A DNA stretch of 9,989 nt from an uncultured Flavobacteriales bacterium (GTDB taxonomy: Bacteria; Bacteroidota; Bacteroidia; Flavobacteriales_E; Vicingaceae), in NCBI GenBank assembly GCA_937925525.1, contig CALALS010000246.1, positions 1 through 9,989 on the forward strand, written 5' to 3'. The translations under genes and the position numbers were made by a program. How positions within the stretch are numbered: the stretch's first letter is position 1; every line of letters starts with the position of its first letter. Of the stretch, positions 1-6,235 are shown piece after piece. A model generated the notes under the pieces. That model worked only from the letters and a program-made list of their open reading frames with translations. It was not told the origin of the DNA and ran no database searches.

Positions 1-2
1 CA

Positions 3-2798
3 TACACTTGCAAATTACTGGGCTATACGGAAAAGGAACTTATTTCAAAACCATTTACCAATTATTTATATCCTGCTGATACCGAAATATCATTAGCAGA
101 ATTAAAAAAGCTATCCTACGGAACTCCAATACATAATTTTATAAATAGAAACCTCACCAAAACCGGTGCCATCAAAACAATTAGTTGGAATTGTTCTCCT
201 TCAGTTGAAGACGGGCTTATATTCTGTATTGGCAAGGATATTACTGAGGAAGTTAAAGTTGCAAGTTTATTAAAAGAATCCAACCAACTATCACGTATTG
301 GTAGCTGGGAAGTTGATTTAATCAATAATACTCTGTTTTGGTCCGACATTACTCATGAGATTCACGAGACTCCCGAAAATTATAAACCACTATTAAATGA
401 AGCGATTAATTTTTACCGGGAAGATTTCAGGGAACTTGTAACTGAGGCTGTAAATGCCTGCATTGAAACAGGAACACCGTTTGATTTTGAAGCCATTATT
501 GTAACAACTAAAAAAAATGAAGTTTGGGTAAGATCAATAGGCAGAGCAGAAATGATAAATGGTCAATGCATACGTATTTTTGGAAGTTTTCAGGACATCC
601 ATGAAAGAAAAGTAGCAGAACTGCGATTACATTCTTTAGCTGATAATCTGCCGGGGGTAGTGTTTCAATATCTGTTATATCCTGATGGTACCGATGTTCT
701 TAGAAATGTTACCAAAGGAGCGTATGAAATTTGGGAGTACAGTCCGGAAGAGGTTATGGTAAATATTGATTTGGTATGGAGTCAAACCAGGTCCGGTGGC
801 GATTATGAGCAAGTGCAACAGAGCATTAAAGAATCGGTAAAAACAAAAACCAAGTGGGTTTCACGTTATAAGAGTGTTGCTCCAAGTGGTAAAATCAGAA
901 CACTTTTGGGTACTGGTACTCCCGATTTTCTGGCCGACGGCACGGTTTGTTTTAATTCGGTGGTGTTGGATATCACTAAAGAAGCTCAAAATGAAGTGCT
1001 TTTAAATGAAGTTTCAGAAATTGCCAGGATTGGCAGTTGGGAAGTTGATTTAATCAATAAGTCACTCTTTTGGTCCAAAATTACTCATGAGATTCACGAA
1101 ACCCCCGGAAATTTTAAGCCAAATTTGAGTGAAGCCATTAATTTTTATCACGAAGATTTTAGAGCACTTGTAAGCAAGGCGGTGAACGAATGCATTGAAA
1201 CAGGTACTCCGTTTGATTTTGAAGCCATTATTGTAACTATTAATAATAATGAACGATGGGTACGGGCGATAGGAAATGCAGAGCTGATTAATGGACAATG
1301 CAAACGAATTTATGGAAGCATCCAGGATATTCATGCTTCAAAATCTCTTGAAATTCAGATTCGGGAAATTCTCGAAAGCATCTCCGACTATTTTTATGCA
1401 CTAGATGGTGAATTAAATTTTACATACATGAATTCCAGCTGTGCCAGTTTATTAGCCGTTAATAAAGAAAATATTATCGGTAAAAACCTGTTCACAGAAT
1501 TCCCTGATTTAAAAAATACGCAATTCGAAGATGAATTGAGAAAGGTTAAGATTACAGCAGAGGCCACTAAGTTTGAATTTTATTACGCTCCTTTTGATGC
1601 ATGGTTTGAGGAAAGCATTTATCCTACACCTACCGGTATTTCTGTTTACTTTGCAGATATCACCCAAAGTAAAAAAGCACATGAAGAAATTACAAAAAGC
1701 GAGGAGAAAAGAAGGCTCATCATGAATGGTGCCCTGGATGCAATTATTTCTATTGATACCAACGAAAAGATTACATTCTGGAATCCTCAGGCAGAAGTTA
1801 TTTTTGGATGGAAAGCGGAAGAAGTCATGGGAAAACCATTATCCGAAATGATTATACCGGAACCATTTCGCAAATACCATGTTGAAGGGATAAAGAACTA
1901 TCTTAATACAGGGGAAGGGAAATACCTCAATGCATTATTGGAATTATCTGCCATCAGAAAAAATGGAGAAGAATTTCCAATTGAATTAACAGTACTACCA
2001 ATCAAACAGGGAGGTGAAGAATTTTTCTGTGCCTTCGTTAGGGATATTACACAGCGTAAAAAATCGGAAGAGAATTTATTAATTGCATACCAGGAGCGTG
2101 AAAAATTGATTGATGATATGACGCAACGCAACCGCGACCTTGAACAGTTTACATTCATCATATCACACAACCTTCGAGCACCCACAGCAAATATTATCGG
2201 CTTTGCTGAAGTGCTACAGGACGAAACACTCACACCGCCAGAGAAAAAAGAATTTCTCCATGGTCTTTCTACATCCGTATCACGACTTGATACCATCATT
2301 AAAGACATCAACTCCATACTACAAGTAAAACGAGAGGTTAACGAGAAAAAAGAACTTATATATTTTTCAAAATTGGTAAACGATATAATTATCAGCATCG
2401 GGAATATTATAGACAAACATCAAGTTCGAATCAATACTGATTTTTCAGAGATTGACGAAATATTTTCTCTTAAAATATATATGCACAGTATCTTCTATAA
2501 CCTTATCAGCAATAGCATAAAATACAGCAAGCCCGATGAGCCACCACTCATTCAAATAAAAAGTAAAATAGAAAACGGAAAAATAATCCTCACATTTAAG
2601 GATAATGGTTTAGGCATTGACATGAAAACAAAAGGCAATAAAGTATTCGGACTCTACAAACGATTCCATTCCCACGTAGAAGGCAAGGGTATGGGCTTAT
2701 TCATGGTTAAAACTCAAGTTGAAGCAATTGGCGGAAAAATAACCGTAGCAAGCGAACTCAATAAAGGAACTGAGTTCACAATTGTATTTGATAACTAA
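3..2798 (+). CDS. Multi-PAS sensor histidine kinase (5' end outside window)
   Basis: The frame is open from base 3 to the TAA at 2796-2798, giving 931 visible residues; an ATG at 552 is internal, since PAS sequence continues in frame upstream of it. In fragment numbering there are about six PAS/PAC-type modules: a partial one at 1-88, then roughly 92-205, 210-335, 336-448, 455-555 and 567-690, several closing with a D-I-T/H PAC signature. A short coiled-coil-like linker leads to the dimerisation/phosphoacceptor domain, with SHNLRAP placing the phosphorylated His at residue 722 (codon 2166-2168). The ATPase domain shows an N box (Asn837), G1 box DNGLGID (from 867), an F-box-like VFGLYKRFH and G2 box GKGMGL (from 894). 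No membrane segment is visible, so this part is cytoplasmic and any membrane anchor would lie upstream. The signal is unknown. It probably autophosphorylates and passes phosphate to the response regulator 12 bp downstream. Modules two and four are near-duplicates. Confidence 0.93.
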   Translation, partial: YTCKLLGYTEKELISKPFTNYLYPADTEISLAELKKLSYGTPIHNFINRNLTKTGAIKTISWNCSPSVEDGLIFCIGKDITEEVKVASLLKESNQLSRIGSWEVDLINNTLFWSDITHEIHETPENYKPLLNEAINFYREDFRELVTEAVNACIETGTPFDFEAIIVTTKKNEVWVRSIGRAEMINGQCIRIFGSFQDIHERKVAELRLHSLADNLPGVVFQYLLYPDGTDVLRNVTKGAYEIWEYSPEEVMVNIDLVWSQTRSGGDYEQVQQSIKESVKTKTKWVSRYKSVAPSGKIRTLLGTGTPDFLADGTVCFNSVVLDITKEAQNEVLLNEVSEIARIGSWEVDLINKSLFWSKITHEIHETPGNFKPNLSEAINFYHEDFRALVSKAVNECIETGTPFDFEAIIVTINNNERWVRAIGNAELINGQCKRIYGSIQDIHASKSLEIQIREILESISDYFYALDGELNFTYMNSSCASLLAVNKENIIGKNLFTEFPDLKNTQFEDELRKVKITAEATKFEFYYAPFDAWFEESIYPTPTGISVYFADITQSKKAHEEITKSEEKRRLIMNGALDAIISIDTNEKITFWNPQAEVIFGWKAEEVMGKPLSEMIIPEPFRKYHVEGIKNYLNTGEGKYLNALLELSAIRKNGEEFPIELTVLPIKQGGEEFFCAFVRDITQRKKSEENLLIAYQEREKLIDDMTQRNRDLEQFTFIISHNLRAPTANIIGFAEVLQDETLTPPEKKEFLHGLSTSVSRLDTIIKDINSILQVKREVNEKKELIYFSKLVNDIIISIGNIIDKHQVRINTDFSEIDEIFSLKIYMHSIFYNLISNSIKYSKPDEPPLIQIKSKIENGKIILTFKDNGLGIDMKTKGNKVFGLYKRFHSHVEGKGMGLFMVKTQVEAIGGKITVASELNKGTEFTIVFDN
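294..602 (+). repeat. Intragenic PAS repeat, copy 1
   Basis: This codes for a module running from RIGSWEVDLIN to QDIH. It aligns without gaps to 1026-1334 at a constant offset of 732 bp (244 codons). By hand count 81 of 103 residues are identical, and a 29-base stretch (477-505) is identical in DNA. Third-position and surface-residue changes show the copies have been diverging for some time. Confidence 0.9.
1026..1334 (+). repeat. Intragenic PAS repeat, copy 2
   Basis: Second copy of the module at 294-602, again bounded by RIGSWEVDLIN and QDIH, with the identical 29-base stretch at 1209-1237. The module between the copies (about 605-1010) is a different PAS type and does not resemble the segment before copy 1. 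The duplication therefore either covered only this module, or copied a larger unit whose other half has since been replaced. Confidence 0.9.
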
Positions 2799-2810
2799 AT
2801 TAAAGTTAAC

Positions 2811-3209
2811 ATGGCAAAATCTTCAAAGCGATTTCTAATCGTTGACGACGATCCGCAAAATAATGCACTTAATAAAATTGTATTAAGAAAATCTTTTGGA
2901 GAAGTAGAAGTAAAGGACTTTGTTGTTCCCGAGGAAGCATTGGAATACCTAGAAACTGAATTTATAAATAAACCACTTGAAGAGAAAGTAACCCTCTTTT
3001 TAGACATCAACATGCCTACCTTAACTGGATGGGAATTCCTTGATAAGTTTAATTCACTCTCCGAGCCAGTAAAAAAGCAATTCAATATCTACATGCTTTC
3101 CTCTTCCGTTGACCCTGCCGATATTCAACGTGCAAACCTAAATCCACTTGTCATAGATTTTATTGAGAAACCACTTAACAAAGCAATCCTTACAAAAATT
3201 TTTGGTTAA
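2811..3209 (+). CDS. Single-domain (CheY-like) response regulator
   Basis: The 132-residue product is a receiver domain and nothing else. The acidic cluster is Asp12-Asp13-Asp14, the phosphoacceptor Asp65 lies in FLDINMP, the switch Ser97 in MLSSS, and the conserved Lys120 in FIEKPL. There is no DNA-binding or enzymatic output domain, so it acts either by protein-protein contact or as the middle step of a phosphorelay. It starts 12 bp after the kinase stop codon and is almost certainly co-transcribed with it, making the kinase its likely partner. The ATG is preceded by an A-rich leader without a clear Shine-Dalgarno sequence. Family assignment is firm; the downstream target cannot be read from the window. 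Confidence 0.93.
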   Translation: MAKSSKRFLIVDDDPQNNALNKIVLRKSFGEVEVKDFVVPEEALEYLETEFINKPLEEKVTLFLDINMPTLTGWEFLDKFNSLSEPVKKQFNIYMLSSSVDPADIQRANLNPLVIDFIEKPLNKAILTKIFG

Positions 3210-3349
3210 GTAAAACAACTTCCACGCTATTATCGCCAACTCATTTGCAAACACATTTTTATTTTTTAATGTAGAAAAAAAGAGCTTGCAAGCCCACGTT
3301 TTTTGTAATCGCTCTTGATAATTCGGAGGGCACCACGCCTGAAGAAAAC

Positions 3350-3403
3350 CTACGCTGCATATTCAATCGGTGTTTTATCGTTTAACGATTCATGCGGTCT
3401 GAT
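3350..3403 (-). pseudogene. IS3-type transposase C-terminal remnant
   Basis: Read on the minus strand, this codes IRPHESLNDKTPIEYAA followed by a TAG stop (complement of 3350-3352). The RPHESLN...TP.EY pattern is the usual end of IS3-family OrfB (integrase-core) transposases. Only about 17 residues survive: upstream of the Ile, at 3404 and beyond, the sequence becomes the neighbouring inverted repeat and the frame is closed by a TGA (complement of 3419-3421). It is a dead scrap marking a past insertion or rearrangement. Recognition rests on a short motif, so the family is likely but not certain. Confidence 0.6.
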
Positions 3404-3489
3404 AAGTGGCTGACTTTTTCATTGACGTTTATTATTAAAGTTAAGATAGATATTCTATTTTTAACCTGTCTGAAAAAGTCAGCCACTTA
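3403..3489. mobile_element. MITE-like element with 17-bp terminal inverted repeats and TA flanks
   Basis: TAAGTGGCTGACTTTTTCA at 3403-3421 is the exact reverse complement of 3471-3489, with 49 bp between. If the outermost TA on each side (3403-3404 and 3488-3489) is a target duplication, the element is 83 bp long with 17-bp perfect terminal repeats. A TA duplication is typical of IS630/Tc1-mariner-type elements and their miniature derivatives. The left edge coincides with the end of the transposase remnant. The 49-bp centre is AT-rich and non-coding. An RNA stem-loop is an alternative, but a 49-nt loop is long for a terminator. Confidence 0.5.
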
Positions 3490-3542
3490 CCGTCAGTCAA
3501 AACGACACAAGAGCGAGAGACAAGTAACAAGGAAAAAACTGA

Positions 3543-4112
3543 ATGAGAACAAATTTAAAAATATGGATAGTTCTGGTAATGTTTATGGGGTGTAATAACT
3601 CGAAACAAGATGATTCGTCATCTGAGACTAAACAACTTCGCTCACATGAAATAGTAACTCATTCAGACACATTGAAACAAGTCAAAGAAGAACCACCCTC
3701 TTTTCAAAACGACACAATATCACAACCTGAAAAAACAACAAATAAAAAGAAACTTAAAAGTGGTGAGAATTATGGTATAGCAACGAGACACATAGAATTT
3801 CCGGGGGATGCGAATTTTAATAGTAAGCCAATGACACAGCAAGTAGAAATTCCTAAAGAAATTCTAGAAAAGCATCCTGACACTTTATCGAAATTAGCCA
3901 TAGAACGTTATAAAACATACGACAACTTTTTTCCAAAATCAATTGCAGACAATTTTAACGAAATGAAATCAACAGAACATATACATTACCCAAAAGTATT
4001 AACTTTCAGATTTGAACTATTTGAAAACAAAAATGCAAACAAACCTTATCATATAGAAGAAGTAAAAGTGATAAGAAATCCAAATGGCGAAATTTACACT
4101 GAGAAATATTGA
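3543..4112 (+). CDS. Small hypothetical lipoprotein
   Basis: The 189-residue product starts with a charged and hydrophobic signal (MRTNLKIWIVLVMFMG) ending in a lipobox-like FMGC, so Cys17 is the likely lipidated residue. An AAGGA-like stretch lies about 9 bp before the ATG. Residues 18-75 are polar, rich in Ser, Asp, Glu, Lys and Thr, and look disordered. The acidic NNSKQDD just after the Cys recalls the surface-export signals of some Bacteroidota lipoproteins, although the position is slightly late. The C-terminal half (about 80-189) looks folded, with alternating aromatic and charged residues and an ending of the type VKVIRNPNGEIYTEKY. I do not recognise a family. It stands alone between a mobile-element scrap and a large inverted repeat. 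Confidence 0.75.
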   Translation: MRTNLKIWIVLVMFMGCNNSKQDDSSSETKQLRSHEIVTHSDTLKQVKEEPPSFQNDTISQPEKTTNKKKLKSGENYGIATRHIEFPGDANFNSKPMTQQVEIPKEILEKHPDTLSKLAIERYKTYDNFFPKSIADNFNEMKSTEHIHYPKVLTFRFELFENKNANKPYHIEEVKVIRNPNGEIYTEKY

Positions 4113-4184
4113 ATAAAATTTTCACAGACATAGAAGTCCGAACCGCGAACAGGTGTTTGGCTCAATGGAGGGTGTAGTGGTTAA

Positions 4185-4213
4185 TTGAACATCCTACCTC
4201 GCATTAGCTTTTG
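4185..4213 (+). promoter_or_regulatory. Weak Bacteroidota-type promoter candidate for the oxidoreductase gene
   Basis: TTG at 4185-4187, a 17-bp spacer, then TAGCTTTTG at 4205-4213, one base longer than the TAnnTTTG consensus. It sits in the loop of element A, about 118 bp before the ATG at 4332. The match is imperfect, and the long leader includes the GC-rich hairpin at 4239-4258, which could attenuate transcription. Confidence 0.3.
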
Positions 4214-4238
4214 TGGCGTATTGACAGTTTCGTACTCT

Positions 4239-4258
4239 CCTGCCTGACGGCAGGCAGG
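4239..4258. repeat. GC-rich perfect hairpin (REP-like)
   Basis: CCTGCCTG and CAGGCAGG form an 8-bp perfect stem around ACGG. Its GC content is out of keeping with the surrounding AT-rich DNA. No T-tract follows, so it is not a standard terminator. Dispersed short palindromes of this kind occur in many Bacteroidota genomes; whether this one is dispersed needs the rest of the genome. Confidence 0.6.
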
Positions 4259-4331
4259 GAAATCCGTCACTGCACCAAGTACCATTATATTACCTGTAAG
4301 GAAATCAATACAACGTAAAAAACACGTAAAA

Positions 4332-5264
4332 ATGAAAAATATTGTTATCGATGAGTTTGGAAGTTCTGATAAATTAAGAATTATTGAAACTTCAAAACCT
4401 GAACCAAAGATTAATGAAGTTCTCGTTCAAATAAAAGCCGCTGCAGTTAATATGGTTGATATAAGATATCGAACAGGATTTATGCAGACCATTTTCCCCA
4501 TTCAGTTTCCTTTTACCTTTGGAATTGAAATTTCAGGAATAATAGATGCTGTAGGTGAAAATGTAACTATTTTTAAAAAAGGAGATGAAGTCTTTGCCCG
4601 AATTCCCAATGGAGGCTATTCAGAATTCGCTGTTATATCAGCAGATTTAGTAGTTCAAAAACCTGACAATATTAATTTTATTGAGGCAGCCTCTTTGCCT
4701 GTGGCACTTACTACTTCACTGTTTTTAATGGAAACATTGTCTCTAACCAGCGGACAAAGAATATTGATTCAAGGAGCAGCTGGTAGCGTTGGTTATATTT
4801 TCTCGCAGATTGCCAATAATATGGGGCTTGATATTACTGCGACTGCATCAGGCGAAGGAATAGAAAAGTTAAAAATGATTGGGGTTACACGCATTATCGA
4901 TTACGCCAAAGAAGACTTCAAAAATTTGGTTACCAAAATGGATGCTGTAATAGATTTTGTCGGCGGTCCGACTCAAATACAATTATATGGTGTTTTAAAA
5001 AAAGGAGGAATGCTTGTTAGTACAGCCATGCCACCTGACATTGAAAAGGCAAATCAAATAGGAGTCAAAGCTATTTTCATTGCGACAAAACCAGACACTC
5101 TAAAATTAAAGCAAGGTGCTGAATGGGTAAAGGAAGGTCTGATAAAACCTTTTATAGCAAAAACATTACCATTGACATCGGCAGCAGAAGCTCAGGATTT
5201 GGTTGAAAAGGGTCGGCCTAATGGTAAAGTTGTATTAGTTATTAATGACAAAAATGAGCTTTGA
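4332..5264 (+). CDS. Zinc-independent NADP-dependent oxidoreductase (quinone oxidoreductase-like MDR)
   Basis: The 310-residue product has the two-part fold of medium-chain dehydrogenase/reductases. The N-terminal GroES-like part includes AAAVNMVDIRYRTG (Asn40, Asp43) and the GIEISGIIDAVGENV segment (64-78). The nucleotide-binding Rossmann part includes GAAGSVG (148-154), the usual AAGGVG-type NADPH loop of the QOR subfamily. The protein has no cysteine and no structural-zinc lobe, so it is a zinc-free quinone/enone reductase type acting in the cytoplasm, probably on quinones or alpha,beta-unsaturated carbonyls; the substrate is inferred. Length is typical of the family. An A-rich leader with two ACGTAAAA copies precedes the ATG. 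It stands alone between elements A and B, with codon use like the kinase (GAT, AAT) and unlike the next gene. Confidence 0.9.
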   Translation: MKNIVIDEFGSSDKLRIIETSKPEPKINEVLVQIKAAAVNMVDIRYRTGFMQTIFPIQFPFTFGIEISGIIDAVGENVTIFKKGDEVFARIPNGGYSEFAVISADLVVQKPDNINFIEAASLPVALTTSLFLMETLSLTSGQRILIQGAAGSVGYIFSQIANNMGLDITATASGEGIEKLKMIGVTRIIDYAKEDFKNLVTKMDAVIDFVGGPTQIQLYGVLKKGGMLVSTAMPPDIEKANQIGVKAIFIATKPDTLKLKQGAEWVKEGLIKPFIAKTLPLTSAAEAQDLVEKGRPNGKVVLVINDKNEL

Positions 5265-5289
5265 AGAAAATTAAAAAAATGCAAGCAGG

Positions 5290-5413
5290 TAACACGGGTT
5301 AGCAATAGCGGCCGGACATTGTTTATTGAAATGTTGTGCTTCAATTATACATTTGTGCTTGCCGACAGTATAGTTCTTCGTAATGCTCGCCATCGCCAAG
5401 CCCCGAAACATTA
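5290..5413. repeat. Large imperfect inverted repeat (element B)
   Basis: GGGTTAGCAATAGCG (5296-5310) can pair with CGCCATCGCCAAGCCC (5388-5403) through short helices (GGGTT, AT, GCG) interrupted by bulges. TAA (5290-5292) and TTA (5411-5413) may extend it outward. A second option is TGCTTGCC (5356-5363) with GGCAAGCA (5416-5423). The loop carries a good promoter match. Position and layout mirror element A: downstream of one lone gene, upstream of another, promoter in the loop. The two elements do not share obvious primary sequence. Confidence 0.45.
5326..5355 (+). promoter_or_regulatory. Bacteroidota-type promoter candidate for the ClbS-like gene
   Basis: TTG at 5326-5328, exactly 19 bp, then TACATTTG at 5348-5355, which fits the -7 consensus TAnnTTTG at every fixed position. 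This is the best promoter match in the window. Transcription would start near 5360 and give a leader of roughly 95 nt before the ATG at 5457. It lies in the loop of element B. Confidence 0.5.
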
Positions 5414-5456
5414 GTGGCAAGCATAGCGGACGATGCAACAAACAATAAGAACAAAA

Positions 5457-5969
5457 ATGCCAATACCGAAGGACAAAGACGAATTACTCAAAGCAATAGT
5501 TGACAACTACAAAAAGTTGACAACCGAACTTGCCAACATTCCAATTGACCTTAGCGAAAAAAAAGAACTTGACGGACATTCTAAAAATACTCAAATGAGT
5601 ATCAACAACCTTGTCGCTTATCTTATTGGTTGGGGACAATTGGTTTTGAAATGGAACGATAAGAAAAGCAAAGGACTTGAAGTTGACTTCCCAGACACAG
5701 GTTATAAGTGGAATGAACTCGGACTACTTGCACAAAAATTTTACAAGGACTACGAAAAAGACGACCTCAAAACACTTAACGAAAAACTTGACAAAACGAC
5801 AAACGAAATATTGAAATTAATTGAAAGCAAAACGAACAGAGAACTTTATGAAACGGCTTGGTACGACAAATGGACTTTGGGAAAAATGATACAACTCAAT
5901 ACTTCTTCGCCATTTAAAAACGCAAAAGACAGAATACGAAAATGGAAGAAAATAAAACAACTGAAATGA
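5457..5969 (+). CDS. ClbS/DfsB family (DUF1706) four-helix-bundle protein
   Basis: The 170-residue product begins MPIPKDKDELLKAI, which fits the usual start of this family (M-x-x-P-K-x-K-x-E-L-L). An ATG 24 bp upstream at 5433 would add MQQTIRTK and is less likely. Other family-like parts are the helix LVAYLIGWGQLVLKW (internal residues about 54-68 from the chosen start) and the C-terminal WTLGKMIQLNTSSPFKNAKDRIRKWKK, where the bundle packs. The founding member ClbS protects producers against colibactin by opening its cyclopropane warhead; most homologues have no known substrate, so a detoxifying role here is only inferred. The family is DinB-like and cytoplasmic. Codon use is unusual for the window: 13 of 14 Asp codons are GAC, whereas neighbours favour GAT. 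That suggests separate acquisition. Confidence 0.85.
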   Translation: MPIPKDKDELLKAIVDNYKKLTTELANIPIDLSEKKELDGHSKNTQMSINNLVAYLIGWGQLVLKWNDKKSKGLEVDFPDTGYKWNELGLLAQKFYKDYEKDDLKTLNEKLDKTTNEILKLIESKTNRELYETAWYDKWTLGKMIQLNTSSPFKNAKDRIRKWKKIKQLK

Positions 5970-6170
5970 CAAGAATGCCAGCCACTAACAGCCGTATCCG
6001 TTGCACAACTTCCATATAAAAACTTATCAAACAAATCTCTAAATTTAATTGCCTATGAAAATGTCAAGATTTATTGAATCACAGATACAACAAGACAGAT
6101 TAATTGCAAAAATTGTAACAGGGTAACAAAATGAGAGAAATTTTTAAGACATCGCAAAGGTTCAAATACA

Positions 6171-6214
6171 TTTGCAAAACTGCACAAGCCGACACACAAC
6201 CAAAGTTTTGCAAA
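6171..6214. repeat. 10-bp perfect inverted repeat between convergent genes
   Basis: TTTGCAAAAC (6171-6180) and GTTTTGCAAA (6205-6214) are exact reverse complements with 24 bases between. They lie in the 266-bp gap between the convergent ClbS-like and HxlR genes, just past the HxlR stop. A bidirectional terminator is possible but the loop is long and no clean T-run follows. The rest of the gap (5970-6170) shows only the motif CAGCCACTAAC at 5979-5989 and AT-rich sequence without a credible gene. Confidence 0.4.
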
Positions 6215-6235
6215 AGAGCCATTTTCTCCGATCCT

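Larger units (their letters stand above)
3210..3542. other. 333-bp gap with mobile-element debris
   Basis: This gap separates the two-component operon from the lipoprotein gene and holds no convincing intact gene. It contains a transposase tail on the minus strand (3350-3403) and an inverted-repeat element (3403-3489). The rest, 3210-3349, is AT-rich and includes a 10-bp palindrome GCTTGCAAGC at 3284-3293 and a weak AAGAGC/GCTCTT pairing (3280-3285 with 3311-3316). Neither is good enough to call a terminator. Confidence 0.7.
4149..4297. repeat. Large imperfect inverted repeat (element A)
   Basis: Three blocks on the left pair in order with three on the right: ACAGGT (4149-4154) with ACCTGT (4292-4297), AATGG (4164-4168) with CCATT (4282-4286), and GGTGTAGTG (4171-4179) with CACTGCACC (4268-4276, one G-U). 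Bulges of 2-9 bases separate the blocks. The loop of about 88 bases holds a promoter-like sequence and a GC-rich hairpin. The architecture recalls folded recombination sites such as attC, but the canonical core triplets are absent. A long untranslated-leader structure is the alternative reading. Confidence 0.5.

Noticed and set aside
1898..2416. 172-codon open frame on the minus strand
   Set aside because: It lies opposite the kinase's conserved catalytic region, has low-complexity Ser-rich sequence and no recognisable domain.
552..2798. Kinase start at the ATG at 552
   Set aside because: The frame is open to the left edge and upstream residues form PAS modules, including the first copy of the duplicated one, so 552 is internal.
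2795..3085. 96-codon minus-strand open frame
   Set aside because: It is opposite the response regulator, whose receiver residues are all intact; no family features.
3280..3316. Terminator for the two-component operon
   Set aside because: Only a 6-bp stem with a 25-base loop and no following T-run.
3392..3595. 67-codon plus-strand open frame before the lipoprotein
   Set aside because: It runs through the inverted-repeat element and overlaps the lipoprotein signal peptide in another frame; no domain.
4113..5456. Canonical integron attC sites
   Set aside because: The expected RYYYAAC and GTTRRRY cores are absent at the stem ends and no integrase gene is visible; only the bulged-stem layout is similar.
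5433..5456. Earlier ATG for the ClbS-like gene
   Set aside because: It adds eight residues not typical of the family and sits in boundary sequence; the ATG at 5457 matches the usual N-terminus.
6055..6126. 23-codon open frame (MKMSRFIESQIQQDRLIAKI...)
   Set aside because: Too short, no ribosome site or known similarity; AT-rich chance frame.
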